Shown here one piece after another: positions 33,384 to 45,700 of a DNA stretch of 64,000 nucleotides (its first letter is position 1; each line of letters opens with the position of its first letter). The DNA lies in assembly GCA_021018815.1 (NCBI GenBank), contig JAITYX010000025.1:3320501-3384500 (forward strand). The letters run 5' to 3'. Position numbers and translations under genes: made by a program. A model generated the notes under the pieces. It searched no databases, was not told where the DNA came from, and saw nothing but the letters and a program-made list of their open reading frames with translations. Source of the DNA: Talinum fruticosum. Its lineage: Eukaryota > Streptophyta > Magnoliopsida > Caryophyllales > Talinaceae.

Positions 33384-35031
33384 TGATAAGTGCCATTTTT
33401 GTATTAGATTTCATAGGAAGTTGCTTGTCATTTTTGGGGATTTATATTCATATTTATGTACTTTATGCCGCATTTATGCCGCATTTATGCTTTTCACTTG
33501 GGTTTTGTGTTTTTGGTCTATTTCTACAACTTCCTAATGATTTGGGCCTGATTTTTAGTCATATTTTTAGTCCAAAGCTATTTTGAGTCGATGTTTCTAA
33601 CTTCCTTATTGAAAGAGCTTTCTAATGACATATTATAAGCTCAATTATGTTGAGGAACGAAAAAGATATGAGATGGAATGTAAGAAGGGTGCGGTAACAG
33701 GCACTTCTTTACTCTCTGAATTATATTTTTCCCACACTTATGAAGCAAGCATAATGATGAAAGAATTAGAAACTAGACTCGAATGAGTTTTCCGGAAAAT
33801 CAACAATCGCATCATTTGGACATCGGACGAGGAAGTTATGATCGAATCAATTTGATGCATCCTTCCAGCAACCAACACGGGCAGCCCGTTTCGGAGGAAA
33901 CGGCCCATGTTGGAGCTCAGGAGCATTTACATTGAACACGCCCAGACCATGTCGGAGGACACGACCCGTTTTCAGCGTCCCCGTCCAGTTTTAACATGCC
34001 AGCATCCAACACGGTCAGCCCGTGTCGGAGGACACGGCTCGTGTTGGAGGTAATTTGTCGAGACGATTTGGTTTTGACGGTTTCGCCTCTTCATTGCTTT
34101 TTAATAGCTTATTTAAGAGGATTTTCGACCATTCCTGCAGGAATCCAGTCCAGAATCCTCCATAGTTCATCCTCCATTTTCCTTTCCTCCATTCCTTCAC
34201 ATCAAACCAAAAACTTTGAAGATCGAAGAAGAAGATTGAAGCGATTGCGGAGTTCCATATGAAGTCGAAAGATTCAAGTGGAGCACTTCAAGCCTATCAT
34301 CTACTTGTTCATTTCTTGCTGTTTGAGGTTTGATTCCATGTATTGGATATTATTTAAGCTTTCAATAAACATGTGTGAGTAGTTTAGTTTTTCTAGGGAT
34401 TTGTAATCCGAAACAATGTAGTTTGATTAGTTTTCTATGATTTGTGCTTGAATTCTGAATTTGATCAATAGAAGGTTGTGTTTATCATGTTCATGAGTGT
34501 TTTGAAGGCCTAGAATACTTATGTTTAGAGATTAATTTATCATGTACTGAAAGGTGAAATAGAATAATCCGACAATCAACTTTTCTACCTAATTTATGAA
34601 ATTTGAGAAAAGATTAGTAAATTAGGGGATCACTTTGATAATTTGAAATCTTTAACTTTGATTAACTTAAAAGGCATACAAAAATTGTTTGATAGGTTAA
34701 TTAGAGCAATTCTATTAAGCATCGAAAGAGCGGTAGAATTTTGTGATTATCGATCCTTGATTTATTTGAATGAATGATTGCACAAATTATGTTTAAATAA
34801 TCAAACCCATTGTTAGGAAAGCAAATCCCTAGATGTTTTTACTCATTGATTTAAGTCTAGATTAATTTTCTTAACTTTAATAGTTAGAACTAGTTTAGAA
34901 AGAACCAACTTTAAAAATCTGATTTGCTTAGCAATTGAGTAAAGGGCTAGTTTAGTGTGTTGCTAGATCGAGTCCTTGTGGGATCGACCTTGACTAGCTA
35001 CAATTTAAACACCGTGCACTTGCGACTGTCG
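33384..35031 (+). repeat. 3' LTR of gypsy G
   Basis: 1648 bp, TGATAAGTGCC to GCGACTGTCG (last base changed from A), uninterrupted. A U5-like block GATCGAGTCCTTGTGGGATC lies at 34967-34986. 34340-35020 matches 22580-23280 with only scattered differences. Confidence 0.9.
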
Positions 35032-35036
35032 GGCAC

Positions 35037-36030
35037 TCATTGCCCGAGGTTTTAAAAGAATGATGAAGCATAAGAAGTGGGAAAAGAGGCCAAAGGAAGA
35101 GTTCCACAAGAAAGATAAGAAGGACGAGAAAAGGTAAATATTATTCTTCTTCAAAGTTATCTTTAACTAAGAACTCGACTATTTTGAATGTGGCAACAAA
35201 GATCACATAGTCAAAGACCGTCCAAAGAGAAAGAAGGACAGAAAGAAGAAGGCTATGATGGCCACATGGAGTGATGATGACTCATCCGAAAATGAAGATG
35301 ATTCCGATGACTCAAAGTGTCTAATGACACTAACGGACTCGAAACCGAGTTTGAGTAAGATGCTAACAACTCGGACATTAAAGATACAAGTCCTTAGGAG
35401 GTAATTGAATACTTTCTCAAGTTCTCCAAAGCTGATTTGGCCGGATATATTTACACTTTGGAAGAAAAGTCCAATTACGAGAGCAATAGTTTGAAAAATG
35501 AATTGGAAAAGCGAGACTAACTTTGAAAGAACTCAATACTAGTATTGAAGCTAATGAGACTAAGTCGGAGTCAATCGAAAAGAAAATGAGCATCCGAAAA
35601 GAAAGCTCAATGAGTCTCAAGAGCTTATTTTGAAATTCACTCAAGGTCAGAAAAACCTTGACATACTTCTAGGCTCTCGGTGCGTCTCCTTCAAGAAAGA
35701 AGGATTGGTTTTAATGAAGAAGAGGAATCTAATTCCTGTTCTAATCTTTTCAAAAGGATTCCGAACTGTGAAGTTCGGGAAGGCTGAGCATCGTCCTATT
35801 CATAAGAATGAAAGGAGGACCGAGCCCGGACCAGACTTATAAGAAAAACCTTCTCCACCTTCAAAAGAAAGAGACATAGACTCAGCTTTTTATAAAGAAG
35901 ACTCAGAATCGGACCAAACCCAATGTCATTCAAATCTAGGTTCCCAAGAGTCTTCTTCCTCGAAAAGGACCACAGTGAATGGAGTTACTTGGGTTCATTA
36001 GAGGAAGTGAGAAGGGTTAAATTGTTTCGA
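35037..36030 (+). pseudogene. Copia Gag, C-terminal part
   Basis: Resumes gag after the gypsy G insertion. It has a damaged zinc knuckle around 35184-35235 (FECGNKDHIVKDRPKRKK): of the CCHC residues, one Cys and the His remain, the first Cys and the last Cys (now Arg) are lost. An acidic stretch WSDDDSSENEDDSDDSKC (35265-35320) and a coiled region with KLNESQELILKFTQGQKNLD and VSFKKEGL (35600-35705) follow, as in the family. Stops and frameshifts throughout. Confidence 0.65.
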
Positions 36031-36031
36031 C

Positions 36032-36256
36032 TTGCAGGTAACTCGGAAAAGGATGAAAGGTCATTGGTACTTAGATAGTGGATGCTCGGGCCACATGTTA
36101 GGAGATTCAAGGCTCTTTTCCGAGTTAGAAGATTTTAAAGGAGGTAAAGTCACGTTCGGAGATGACAGTAAGGGCAAGATAGTTGGGATGGGCAAGATCG
36201 GTGAAGGAGACAACCTAGTCGAGTCCAGTTTATCTTGTCAAGGGATAAAAGTATAA
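36032..36256 (+). pseudogene. Copia protease
   Basis: GHWYLDSGCSGHMLGDSRLF gives the aspartic protease signature with catalytic DSG, followed by GGKVTFGDDSKGKIVGMGKI, the typical substrate-flap part. An uninterrupted piece of about 74 codons. It cleaves the polyprotein when intact. The reading frame breaks at 36256, before the Gag-pre-integrase part. Confidence 0.8.
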
Positions 36257-36432
36257 TCTTCTCATCATCTCTCAACTTTGTGACAAAGGTCAAGAGGTAA
36301 AGTTCACTCGGACCAACTATTACATTTCGATGTAGCTACCAAAGAGACTAAGCTCTCGGGTAAGAGGTTAGGTAACACCTGTACTATTCCACTTTCTAAT
36401 CCAAGTCGAATTTATCTTGCTTAAAAGCATCG

Positions 36433-37651
36433 TTGCATGATGATTCTTGGACATGGCATCGTAGACTAGGTCATGTTAACATGCACACTATCAAAAAGCT
36501 TGCATCTCATGGTTTAGTTAGGGGTTTACCTAACTGTGCACTTAAGAAAGATAAAATCTATGAAGCATGCACAAAAGGGAACCAAGTCGGATCATCCTTC
36601 AAACCTCTCAAAATTGTTTCCACATCCAAAGTGCTTGAATTGCTTCATACAGATTTATGTGGTGAAATCTCTGTGAAAAGCCTCGAGAGGTAAATCGTAT
36701 GTACTTTTGATTATTAATGATTTCTCACGATTTACCTGGGTTTGTTTTCTTAAGAACAAGAATGAAGCTTTCAAAGAGTTCGATAAGCTCTGCAGGAAAA
36801 TTCAAGTGGAGTCTCGGACTCGGATTAGAAGAATTCGAAGTGACCATGGAATGAAGTTCGACTACTCGGAATTTGTAGAGTTACGTGACAAGAACGGTAT
36901 CTCTCATAACTTCTCAGCACCCCGAACTCCTTAACGAACGGCGTAGTGGAGAGAAAGAACCGAACTCTTGTAGAAATAGGAAGGACGATGATGATTGAAA
37001 ATGATCTACCTTACTATTTCTAGGCTGAGGTAGTCAACACAGACAAACTACACACTCAATAGATGCCTCATCGGACCCATCTTGAAGAAAACTCCCTACA
37101 AGCTTTACAAGGGAAAGAAACCCAACATCTCATACTTCAAATCGTTTGGATGTAAGTACTTTGTTCGCAATAATGGTAAGGATCACCTGACCAAGTTTGA
37201 TCGTTGGGTCAGATAAAGGTATATTTCTAAGTTGCTCATATCATAGTAAAGCTTATCGTGTTTTTAACAAAAGAACTAACAAAGTGTAAGAAAGTATCCA
37301 CGTTGTGTTTGATGAGATAAATCATGGAAGAACAAGTGAGTCAACCTTCTCATATTTAAAACTCGGTCGAGATGAAGATGATCTTGTTCAAGTTGAGCTC
37401 GAAAGAGTCGAAGAAAGCAACTCGGAATGAAACAACACGGAACATTGTGACTCGGATTGAACAAGTTCAAGAGCCAGCTCAGAATGCTTGAAGGACAAGC
37501 AAACATGGATTACTCAGCGAGGCTCAAACAAGCGAAGATCAGCCACTTCAACCAACAAATTTGGTGAACCGAGAGGACGAGTAAAGCATTCCAATATGCA
37601 TCCAGCCACCCACTCGAGAACATACTATCCGACATTAACAGTGGGGTAAGA
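36433..37651 (+). pseudogene. Copia integrase
   Basis: Gag-pre-integrase region with WHRRLGHVNMHTIKKLASHG and YEACTKGNQVGSSF (zinc-binding; one Cys is Tyr), then the core with LLHTDLCGEI (first Asp), FSRFTWVCFLKNKNEAF and RIRRIRSDHG (second Asp). After a frameshift near 36932 comes NGVVERKNRTLVEIGRT with the catalytic Glu. Later parts (KKTPYKLYKGKKPNISYFK, FGCKYFV) extend to about 37150, with degraded linker up to 37651 where a solo LTR interrupts. Two frameshifts and several stops. Confidence 0.8.
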
Positions 37652-38069
37652 TGTAATACCCGGAATTTTAAAGAAAAGCACCTGGAAAGTGTAGAATTAT
37701 TGAGTATTATTCCCGCATGACTAGGGGTTGAGTGACTCGATTTTATTTACGGCCGGACATATTACGTTAGAATCCCTTTGGAGGCTGGTGTTGAATTAAT
37801 TAACTCAAGGAAATTGCCTCCCATTTGTGAGCTGAACCTTTTGCACGGTTAGGAATTGTCGTGGCCGACGTATTAAAATAAGTTAAGACGCAGAGGCATA
37901 AGGGGACGAAGAAAGGTAGAGGCGTGGATTTGTTTTATGTAGAAAAGATTACTTTGGTCATGAAAAGATAAATGAGGTTTAATGAAGAGGTGGGTTTTGG
38001 TTTAAGTGGAGAAATGAGATAGAAATCAATTTGGGGGTCCAATTAGGATCATTAACCGATCCAATTAGG

Positions 38070-38690
38070 CGGTGGAAGAAAAGAGGAAAGGAAAGAGGAC
38101 TCGAGGGGGTGCCCGAGCAGCAGAGAAAGGAATGAACGGGTTAAACGAGAGAGAGAGAGAGAGAGAACGCGGGAGACAGAGCGAGGCCGGTGGCGCCTGA
38201 ACGGCGAGTGGCCGGTGGGAAAGGGAAGAGCGAGGGCTCGGGAAGGCGAGAAGGAGGAGAAACAGAGCGAAGCGAGAGGGGGAAGAGGGACGACCGAGCT
38301 AGAGGAACCGAGAGGAAAAAAAAGCGAGCGGTGCAAGGGTCGAGGAGACCGAGGGTGGCCAGCAACCACCGCGAACCGGAAAGCAACGGCCGGCGACCCA
38401 GCAGACGCGAGCGAAGGGAAAAGAAAGCGAGAGACCAAGGTAGAACGAGGGCGAAGGAAGGAACCGAGCGAGGGCTGGCGCGAGAGGGTCCAGGAGGCCG
38501 GAAACCGAAAGAATAACGGCGGCAAGGGGGAAGGACCGACGGCGAACGCGCGAGGGCCCAAACCGAGAGTCGGCGGAGGCTGAAACGGCAAGCCGGAACG
38601 GGGAAGTGAAAAAGCGAGCGGCCGAGCAAGGACTGCGGAGACGGAGACCGAAATCGAAGGCGGGAGTAAAGGAGTTCGAAATCCATCCCT
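38070..38690. repeat. Purine-rich (GA/GC) tract in the solo LTR
   Basis: About 600 bp of mostly GA-rich DNA with GAGAGAGA at 38149-38165 and many GCGAG/GGAAG words. The stretch is open in several frames on both strands because of its composition. It may include the LTR's transcription start region, but I see no clear TATA box. Confidence 0.7.
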
Positions 38691-39814
38691 AAAGCCCGAG
38701 AATTTCAGGTGGGTAGTCTTATACTCTAAACTATTAGTAATTTCGAAACCCAAATGGATTGGTTGTGAATGTTGAATGTGTTATGTGAATATTGAATTTG
38801 CTTGTGAACATTGAGTATCCGTATTGCAGAACGGACCTAATCGTTGTTTAAGATTGAAATAAGAGCTTAGAATGGATTTAAGGAATTGAGAGGGCTGAAT
38901 CGTGAAAGGAAAGGAGTTACTTGGGTTAAACAAGTAGAATTAAATTGGGAACTTCAAAGAGATTTAATAGTTACTTAAGGTTGAATTGGAACCCGCTGAT
39001 TCGAAGAGGTTAGATTGCATAGATCAAAGGAGTAGTATTAAAGTTTCGATTAGTTATTAAGGATGAAGAGTTGGGACACGGATATGAATTATGAGTTAAT
39101 TAAGTTTTAGAGATTCTTGAACCTGTGGTATTAAGAGCTAATTACGAACATTGGGGAATGGTAGGTTGAAGTATAAAGAGGAGTATGAATTCGTATTGAG
39201 TAATGCGCAATTGGGACAAGTAAGTGAGAAATGGGTGATTGTGAGATTGATTACGTTCGAAGTATATTTAATTCCTCGAGGTTGAACCGAGCGTGAAAAT
39301 AAGCAAAGCTAACGAAACCGAATAATGAAAAGTGATTAAGAGTTACATAACTAAGGACGGACGAGCAAGAGTTAAGTAATGAGTTAGAGACATACAACGG
39401 GAATTTGAGGCAGGAAATGGTAAGGTTAAGTTGAGGAATTGGAATAAAGATAGGGAGTTGAGGATAGTTGGGACGTGAGCAAACAAAGTGGACTCACGAG
39501 TCGGGGCATAAAATAAGGAATTGAGATGAAGACAATGAATTGCGAAAAGTGAGAATGTTGAATTAGATGATATCTACTTATGGTTATTGTGGCTCAAAAA
39601 TGGAAACTAATCGTACTAGAGTGGTGGATTGAGAAATGTATAGTTGGAAAGAGTTGAGAATGATTGCTTGCATTGAATGGTGGTTATTCGTACTATGTGA
39701 TTGCTTTACGTGATGCTCAAAAGTAGTTTTGAAAGGCGTTTTGTATTTTACGTAAAATGATCCTTGAATGCAACTTCTTGTGAACTGCCTTTCAAACGTG
39801 AATGTGCTTTAAAG

Positions 39815-39900
39815 AAGCGAAACTTGTTTAAGAAAGTGAATCTTGTTTAAGAAAGTGAATCTTGTTTGAGAAAGTGAATCGGATTTGAGAAAGTAAAATT
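39815..39900. repeat. ~20 bp tandem repeat in the solo LTR
   Basis: About four units of AAGAAAGTGAATCTTGTTT with small changes. Confidence 0.85.
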
Positions 39901-40843
39901 TAGAAGGGTGGCACGTGTGTCATGCCTTCTACGATGAGAAATTGATTGAGATCTTGGTTAGAAACCAAGTTTGATAAGTGATTGTGATCACTTCGATTGA
40001 AATGAATTATGGGTTAGATTGTTTAGACCGAGAGGAAGGAGGTTGTCGTGCGTATCGGGCCATGGGGTCCTGATATGCGTATCGAGATGCCCATCAACCG
40101 GAGAGGTTGATTCCTTCCTGACGAGGAAAGCGGAGCCTTCCGGGTATTTGACTAGAGATAGGTCCCGGGAACTCGAGTCGGGGTCGCGCCCGAGAATCGC
40201 CTGGTGCTAGTTCAATCATCAAAAGCCCCGAAAGAATTTTCGAAAGTATTTGAAAGAAAGTGCAAATGATTCCACCTTGTTTAATGTGATTCCATTCCTA
40301 AAATGATTGCAAATCGTGCTTCCAAATGATTAAAGTGTTATGAGCTTTATGTTGCTAATGATTTTAAGAGATTTCATTGAAAAGTACATAGTTTTGTATT
40401 ATACTATTATGCTTACGCTGATTTCATTACTATGAGTATTATGTGTAAAGAATTTCCATTTTAAGGGTATAAGACTCCGGTGAGCCCGTGGATTATTGCT
40501 CACCCCCACAAATTGCCCCGTTCCCTCCCAAGTGTTGCAGTACACTTTCGAAGCATAATCTATACTTAGCACACTTCGGACTCTTGCTCGTTTGTTGACG
40601 GTTGAAGTGACTCAAGTGGCTATCATGCATTGTTTTGTTTCCAAATGTTGTATTTGTAATGTACTCGTAACCAGTTAGATTGTTTTAAGTTTTATAGCAT
40701 GATTGGTTGGACTCCGCGTGTGGCCGTTGAGTTGTATACTCCGAGCGTGTGGCTCGTTGAGTTATATTATGCTTTTCATGCAGGGTTGTACGACTTTAAG
40801 CCTATGTAATACTCCCGGGGGTGTTTTGGAGCGTTACATAAGA

Positions 40844-42397
40844 ACTCCTTCTTCTTTGCAAAATCTATATGAATTCACTGCATTCATATCATTAACATAA
40901 CCCAAAAATGCACTAGAGGCCCTAGATGAATCTGAATAGGTAGAGGCCATGCAAGAAGAGCTCAATCAATTTGAAAGAAACCAAGTCCGGACTCCGAGCA
41001 AACGACCCTTTAACCACCCAGTCATAGGAACCAAATGGGTTTTCAAAAACAAACTGGATGAGGATGGGTTGGTAGTCGAAATAAGGCTAGACTTGTGGCT
41101 CAAGGTTACAATCAAGAAGAAGGAATTGATTGTGGGGAAACCTTTGCACTGTTGCTAGGATCAAAGCAATCGGAATCTCGTTGGCATTTGCATCTAGCAT
41201 GAATATTAAGCCGTATCAAATGGATGTTAAATGTGCTTTTCTAAATGGTTTCATTCAAGAGGAAGTCTATGTTAAGCAACCCCTGGATTTCAAAACATAG
41301 AATTTCTAAATTATGTTTTCAAATTGCAAAAGGCTTTATATTATCTCAAACAAGCTCCCGGAGATTGGTATGAAAGACCGAGCAGTTTCTTGGTTGAAAA
41401 TGATTTCCAAAGAGGTTAGATTGGCCAAACTCTTTTTATAAAAACAAAGGGAAAAGATTTCCTTATTGCTCAGATTCATATTAATGATATTATTTTGGAG
41501 CTACTAATGAAACTCTATGTCGAGAGTTTTCCGAGTTGATGAGACAGGAGTTCCAAATAAGCATGATGGGAGAGCTCTATTTCTTTCTTGGTCTACAAAT
41601 CATATAAGACATAGATGGAATCTATGTCCATCAATCTAAGTATACCAAGGAGTTGTTGAAAAAGTACAAGCTTCAAGACGTGAAACATGCAGCCACACCT
41701 ATGAGTAATAATATGAAACTGGACTCGGACTGAAAAAGGTAAAGTCTGTAGATCGAAACTCTATAGAGGTATGATTAGATCTCTGCTCTATCTCACATCT
41801 AGTAGGCCGGACATTATGTTTAGTGTCCGTCCGTGTGTAAGATTTCAAGCTAATCCAAAAGAATCACATCTCACCGAGGTGAAGAGGATTTTCGGATATC
41901 GTGCAAGGACTCGGAATCTTGGTCTATGGTTTTCAAGAGACTCGTAACTAACCCTCACTGGATGCTGAGATGCTAACTATGCTTGGTTACAAAGTTGACA
42001 GAAAGAGCGCATCATGAGCATGCCAAATTCTAGGCCAATCCCTCATATCTTGGCACTTAAAGAAACAGAACTCAATTGCTCTATCAACCGCTGAAGCCGA
42101 GTACATTGCGGTTGGAGCTTGATGTGCTCGGATTCTACGGATCAAGCAAGCACTTGAAGGATCTTGGACTCTCATTCAAATCTATCCCAATCAAGTGTGA
42201 CAATCGGAGTGCAATCAGCATCACTAAGAATCCGGTTCAACAATCAAAGACAAAGCATATTGAGGTCGAGAGATCATTATGAGAAAGGTGATATTGAACT
42301 TGAATTCATTCCTACGAAATTTCAGTTAGTCGATATTTTCACTAAGCTACTTAGTGAGGATCAATTTTGTTTTATTAGAAAGGTTCTTCTATGTGGG
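40844..42397 (+). pseudogene. Copia reverse transcriptase and RNase H (3' end missing)
   Basis: The RT starts after the solo LTR: VEAMQEELNQFERNQV (40949-40996), FNHPVIGTKWVFKNKLDEDG, QMDVKCAFLNGFIQEEVYVK (41219-41278) and YYLKQAPGDWYERPS. The active-site motif, usually YVDD, reads HIND near 41475-41490. It continues with FFLGLQI and RGMIRSLLYLTSSRPDIMFS (41765-41825). The RNase H has LSTAEAEYIAVGA (42085-42125), IPIKCDNRSAISITKNPVQ and QLVDIFTKLLSEDQFCFIRK. It stops at 42397, where Tat leader sequence begins. Many frameshifts. Confidence 0.8.
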
Positions 42398-42702
42398 CAC
42401 GACAAGAAAAAAATGCTAGAATCCCCGGTGCCTTTCGGTAAACCAAAAGCGCGTGCTATGAGGGAAGATGTATTGCCTCTGTTGGCAATCAAGCCTAGTT
42501 GGGCCCGCCTGGGACGCAGTAGGAGCCTCTTACCGAAATGTTTAACAAGATAAAAAACCTAATGGTCCACCAATAGAAATAAACTATATTCAAGGGTTGC
42601 TAAAATGTAGGATGCCTAATGCAAATACATTATTAAAACTCACTACTCAAATTTTCAAGTTTCGCCCTCTTAATAAGTGATTATCCCCAGTAGTGTCGCC
42701 AT
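42398..42702 (-). other. Tat leader remnant and primer-binding site (element C junction)
   Basis: 42398-42684 is colinear with 15820-16115 of element B's leader. 42685-42702 reads, on the minus strand, ATGGCGACACTACTGGGG, the Tat primer-binding site. Lying below the LTR at 42703, this is the start of an internal region whose remainder is lost at the copia boundary (42397/42398). Confidence 0.75.
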
Positions 42703-45700
42703 TGTAGGAACCACGGCCGGCGGGATCGACCGAGCTTCCCCACAAATGTCGGGTTTTAGAAAGCTTTAAAGAATGATTTAGGGATTTGAAGATGGTTTTA
42801 ATATGTGGGGATGAACCTTTTATTAAGATTTCCTAATTTTATTAAATTTAGTTAAAAATGAATTAAATCAAATTGATTGGCGGTTTTATTAATCATTTTA
42901 TTTTTAGAAATTATTTTCAGAAGTCTTAGGATATCATTTTATAACTAATAAATAAAGAAAGATAGGGTTTTTGTTTCTACTGGTGAGGCTTTAGGGCCAA
43001 ACTAGTTTGAAAACACCGGTTTGGACCCATGCCCCGCCTATTGACCTGCTCGGTGCACTGCACCTAGGGGTGGCCAGCGCCTGCTTGGGACGAAGGTTGA
43101 GATAGTCATCCTTGGCCTCTAGCTTGGCTTGGTAGATTTAGAACCTATTTTTCTATGGTTTAGTTAGAAAATAGCCGGGAGGAAGATTTAGAAGAAATAA
43201 ATCGAAGGGAGTCGCCGATCGGTTTTAGGAGAGAAAACTACAAAAACATAATAAATAAAATTTACTCTTCTAATCTTAGTATGGGAAACTAAGACCGAAA
43301 AAGGCTGAAAATGATTCCATCGATCTTAGAACCGAAATCGGATTCGAGGGCGAGGCTATGAAACATAGGGATAAACCTTTCTGTTTCGCCCATCCGACGA
43401 CAATCATTACTAGTTCGAGTAGTGAATTAAAATAATATATCAAACACAAGCACATAGCATGCGACAAAAGTTAAAGTAACCACAACATAATTAAAAGCGA
43501 TAAAAAGCAAATAAAAAGGAAAGTGGTAAACAAAGCGAAAGAGAAAAGAAAAGAAAAGCGAAAAATTAAAAGGATTACATCGGGCGGGAAGAAATTAAAA
43601 GCAATTATATCTCGAGCCCAAAATATAAGAAAATCGATAAAATTACGATAATAATTAAACCGTTTTTAAGGTGGAATTGATGCCCTCAGGTTATCCTACC
43701 CGCCGATCCGGATCCGGTGATGCGATGGTGGTGAATTGAAGGGACTTTTTATGAGTTTTGTGTGTAGATAGGTATGTAGAAACGTAAATGATGGAGTTCT
43801 CGAGGTTCGAGATGTGGTTTGAATAGGGAATAGAATATGTGTAGGATGAAAAGAGACCAAGAGATCAGAATACAAAAGAGAGTATTCAGTAGCTTTTAGG
43901 CGGGTTTCAGCGAGTGTAATGCTAAGGAAAAAGTTGTTTAAGGTAAAATGTAGCAGCGTAGCGTTAAGGCAAAAAGTCATCGTTGAAATGAAAGCCTAAG
44001 CTCTCTATTTATAGGGAGAGATTAGGTTAAGTGAAGACTCGGACACTATTCTATATCTTTCCGAGTCATGCAAAAGGAATCGGGTATAACGATGACATTC
44101 ATATAGTGTTTTGATTCCAAGGCATTCTCCGTGTCTTAGAAACTTACTTGAGTGAAATAGTATCTTTTCTATGCGATTTCGTCTTCACTTATCTCTTTAA
44201 TCGCTTTTTAGTTAGCGACTCGGAAAACTTGTTCTTTATTCCGAGTCCACTCTCACTCAGAATCGACTTGTGATTATTTACTCTATTGTTTGCAAAGTCG
44301 GCATTCGTAGTTCTTTTCGTGCTTAGTCTACATCAAGTATTTCCCACTCGATATTCGTTATGGAACTTGATTCTTTGCTTCGAGACTAAGTCATATGGAA
44401 TTCCGAGTATCATGGATATTAGACTCAGAAAACTCCATTTCTTTTCGACTCGAGATAATCGATGGTTAATTATCATGATTATATTATTATCTCGTGTCTA
44501 ACCTTGGACCAAAGTATTTTATACTTTGAGAACCGAAGGTATTTTACTTTTGTAGGTTATTCAATCGAGGATATCTTTTCAAACTACAAAAGTAGCCGGC
44601 TTCGAACGTCAAATCACCAGCGAGATATAGCTTTTCACCGTCCCTGCTCTAGTCCCAGAAGATTGTGTCGAAAGCTGTCCGCTTCCATATCCGGAAAAGC
44701 TGGAAGGTCAAGCTTAACGATGGTTTTCACCACACTTTTCGAGACACATCCGATGGTTTTGGGACTTCCAAGAGAGTTGAACCGTTGTCCAACGTCCATA
44801 CTTCAACGGATACTTTCCGAGTGACTCGGAAAGCCCTTATCAACGGTCACGAGAGGACTCTCGGTCAGCGAGATGAAGATAACGGCTACTCTGCTCGGTT
44901 ATCTATAAATAGAAGCCACTTCACAAGACTTGAAGAGAGCGGAACATATTGTCAATACACCAACTTGATCAAAGTTATTGTATTTACTTTCAATCTTCAA
45001 CTTACAACTCCCACTCTGTAATTCATTACTTTCGAGTTGTAAGGTCTTGTACTCGATTACAAACACTTCTTACATTCTTTGTAAGGTCCCTTGACTAAGT
45101 CTGTAAGGGTTAACTCAGCTTAGTTGTCCCTAGCTGTAAGGGTTATCTCGGCTAGGAAGTACTAGATCGAGATAAGGGAATTTCGAGTCTAGGAAAACTT
45201 GTATAGAGTTGTCTAAGGGAGCAACTCGGGTTCGTCAAGTTCACGGTATTTTGTGGACTCAAAATAGTGGATTTGACTTCGTGTCTGGATTGACACGGGC
45301 CGTGGTTTTCTGCCCCAGGAGGGTTTCCACGTAAAATCTCCGTGTTCACTTTCCGAGTTCATTCTAGACTCGAGACAGCCTTGCTTGAACGTGTTTACTC
45401 CGATTCATTACATTACGAGTCCATTATTTTCGACTCCTTGCTTAGACTCGGAATCTGTCTTTGTCTCTCCTCCGTCAAAAGGTGTGCGCTTTTGCAAAGA
45501 ATTTTTCATCACCCTATTCACCCCCTCTAGGGTGACTCGAGACTCTCCCAGAGCAAACCTTCATTAAGGAATGACCTAGGTTTAACTCTCGGCCGGTTGT
45601 TCGAAGCAAGGTACAAAACCAGGCCAGGATAATATGAAGATGGGACCGGATAGAGCCGGGATAAAACCCGATAAAACCGGGTAGGGGTGCCGGCCATGGG

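Larger units (their letters stand above)
20051..35031 (+). mobile_element. Gypsy element G, gag-pro only, with nested insertions
   Basis: 5' LTR 20051-23292 and 3' LTR 33384-35031 (1.65 kb each once the nested solo LTR is removed), tRNA-Asp primer site at 23299-23316, gag and protease (23564-25571 and 30951-31413), purine tract before 33384. Flanks are GGCAT (20046-20050) and GGCAC (35032-35036), a target duplication with one change. There is no RT, RNase H or integrase between protease and 3' LTR, so the element is non-autonomous. The two LTRs are very similar by eye, so it is much younger than its copia host. Confidence 0.85.
37652..40838 (+). mobile_element. Solo LTR of a chromovirus-like gypsy element
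   Basis: 3187 bp starting TGTAATACCCGGAATTTT and ending GGAGCGTTACA, flanked by a perfect TAAGA duplication (37647-37651 and 40839-40843). The flanks rejoin the copia reading region. Ends of the TGTAAYACCC..GTTACA type and a length near 3 kb are typical of Tekay/Del-type chromoviruses; that assignment is inference. No gag or pol inside, so internal DNA was lost by LTR-LTR recombination. 38070-38690 is strongly purine-rich and yields long chance ORFs on both strands. Confidence 0.85.
18515..42397 (+). mobile_element. Ty1/copia element, split by two nested insertions
   Basis: One copia element read on the plus strand: 5' LTR remnant (18515-19250), tRNA-Met primer site (19252-19263), gag (19300-20050), gap filled by gypsy G (20051-35031), rest of gag and protease (35037-36256), integrase (36433-37651), gap filled by a solo LTR (37652-40838), then RT and RNase H (40844-42397). 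The domain order PR-IN-RT-RH identifies copia. The 3' end is cut at 42397, where Tat leader sequence starts, so no 3' LTR exists. Without the insertions the element is about 5.7 kb. Stops and frameshifts throughout indicate an old copy. Confidence 0.85.

Noticed and set aside
38052..38753. 233-codon minus-strand ORF and overlapping plus-strand ORFs
   Set aside because: They lie in a purine-rich tract of a solo LTR. The Ser/Pro/Arg-rich translation is what this composition gives by chance, and no domain is visible.
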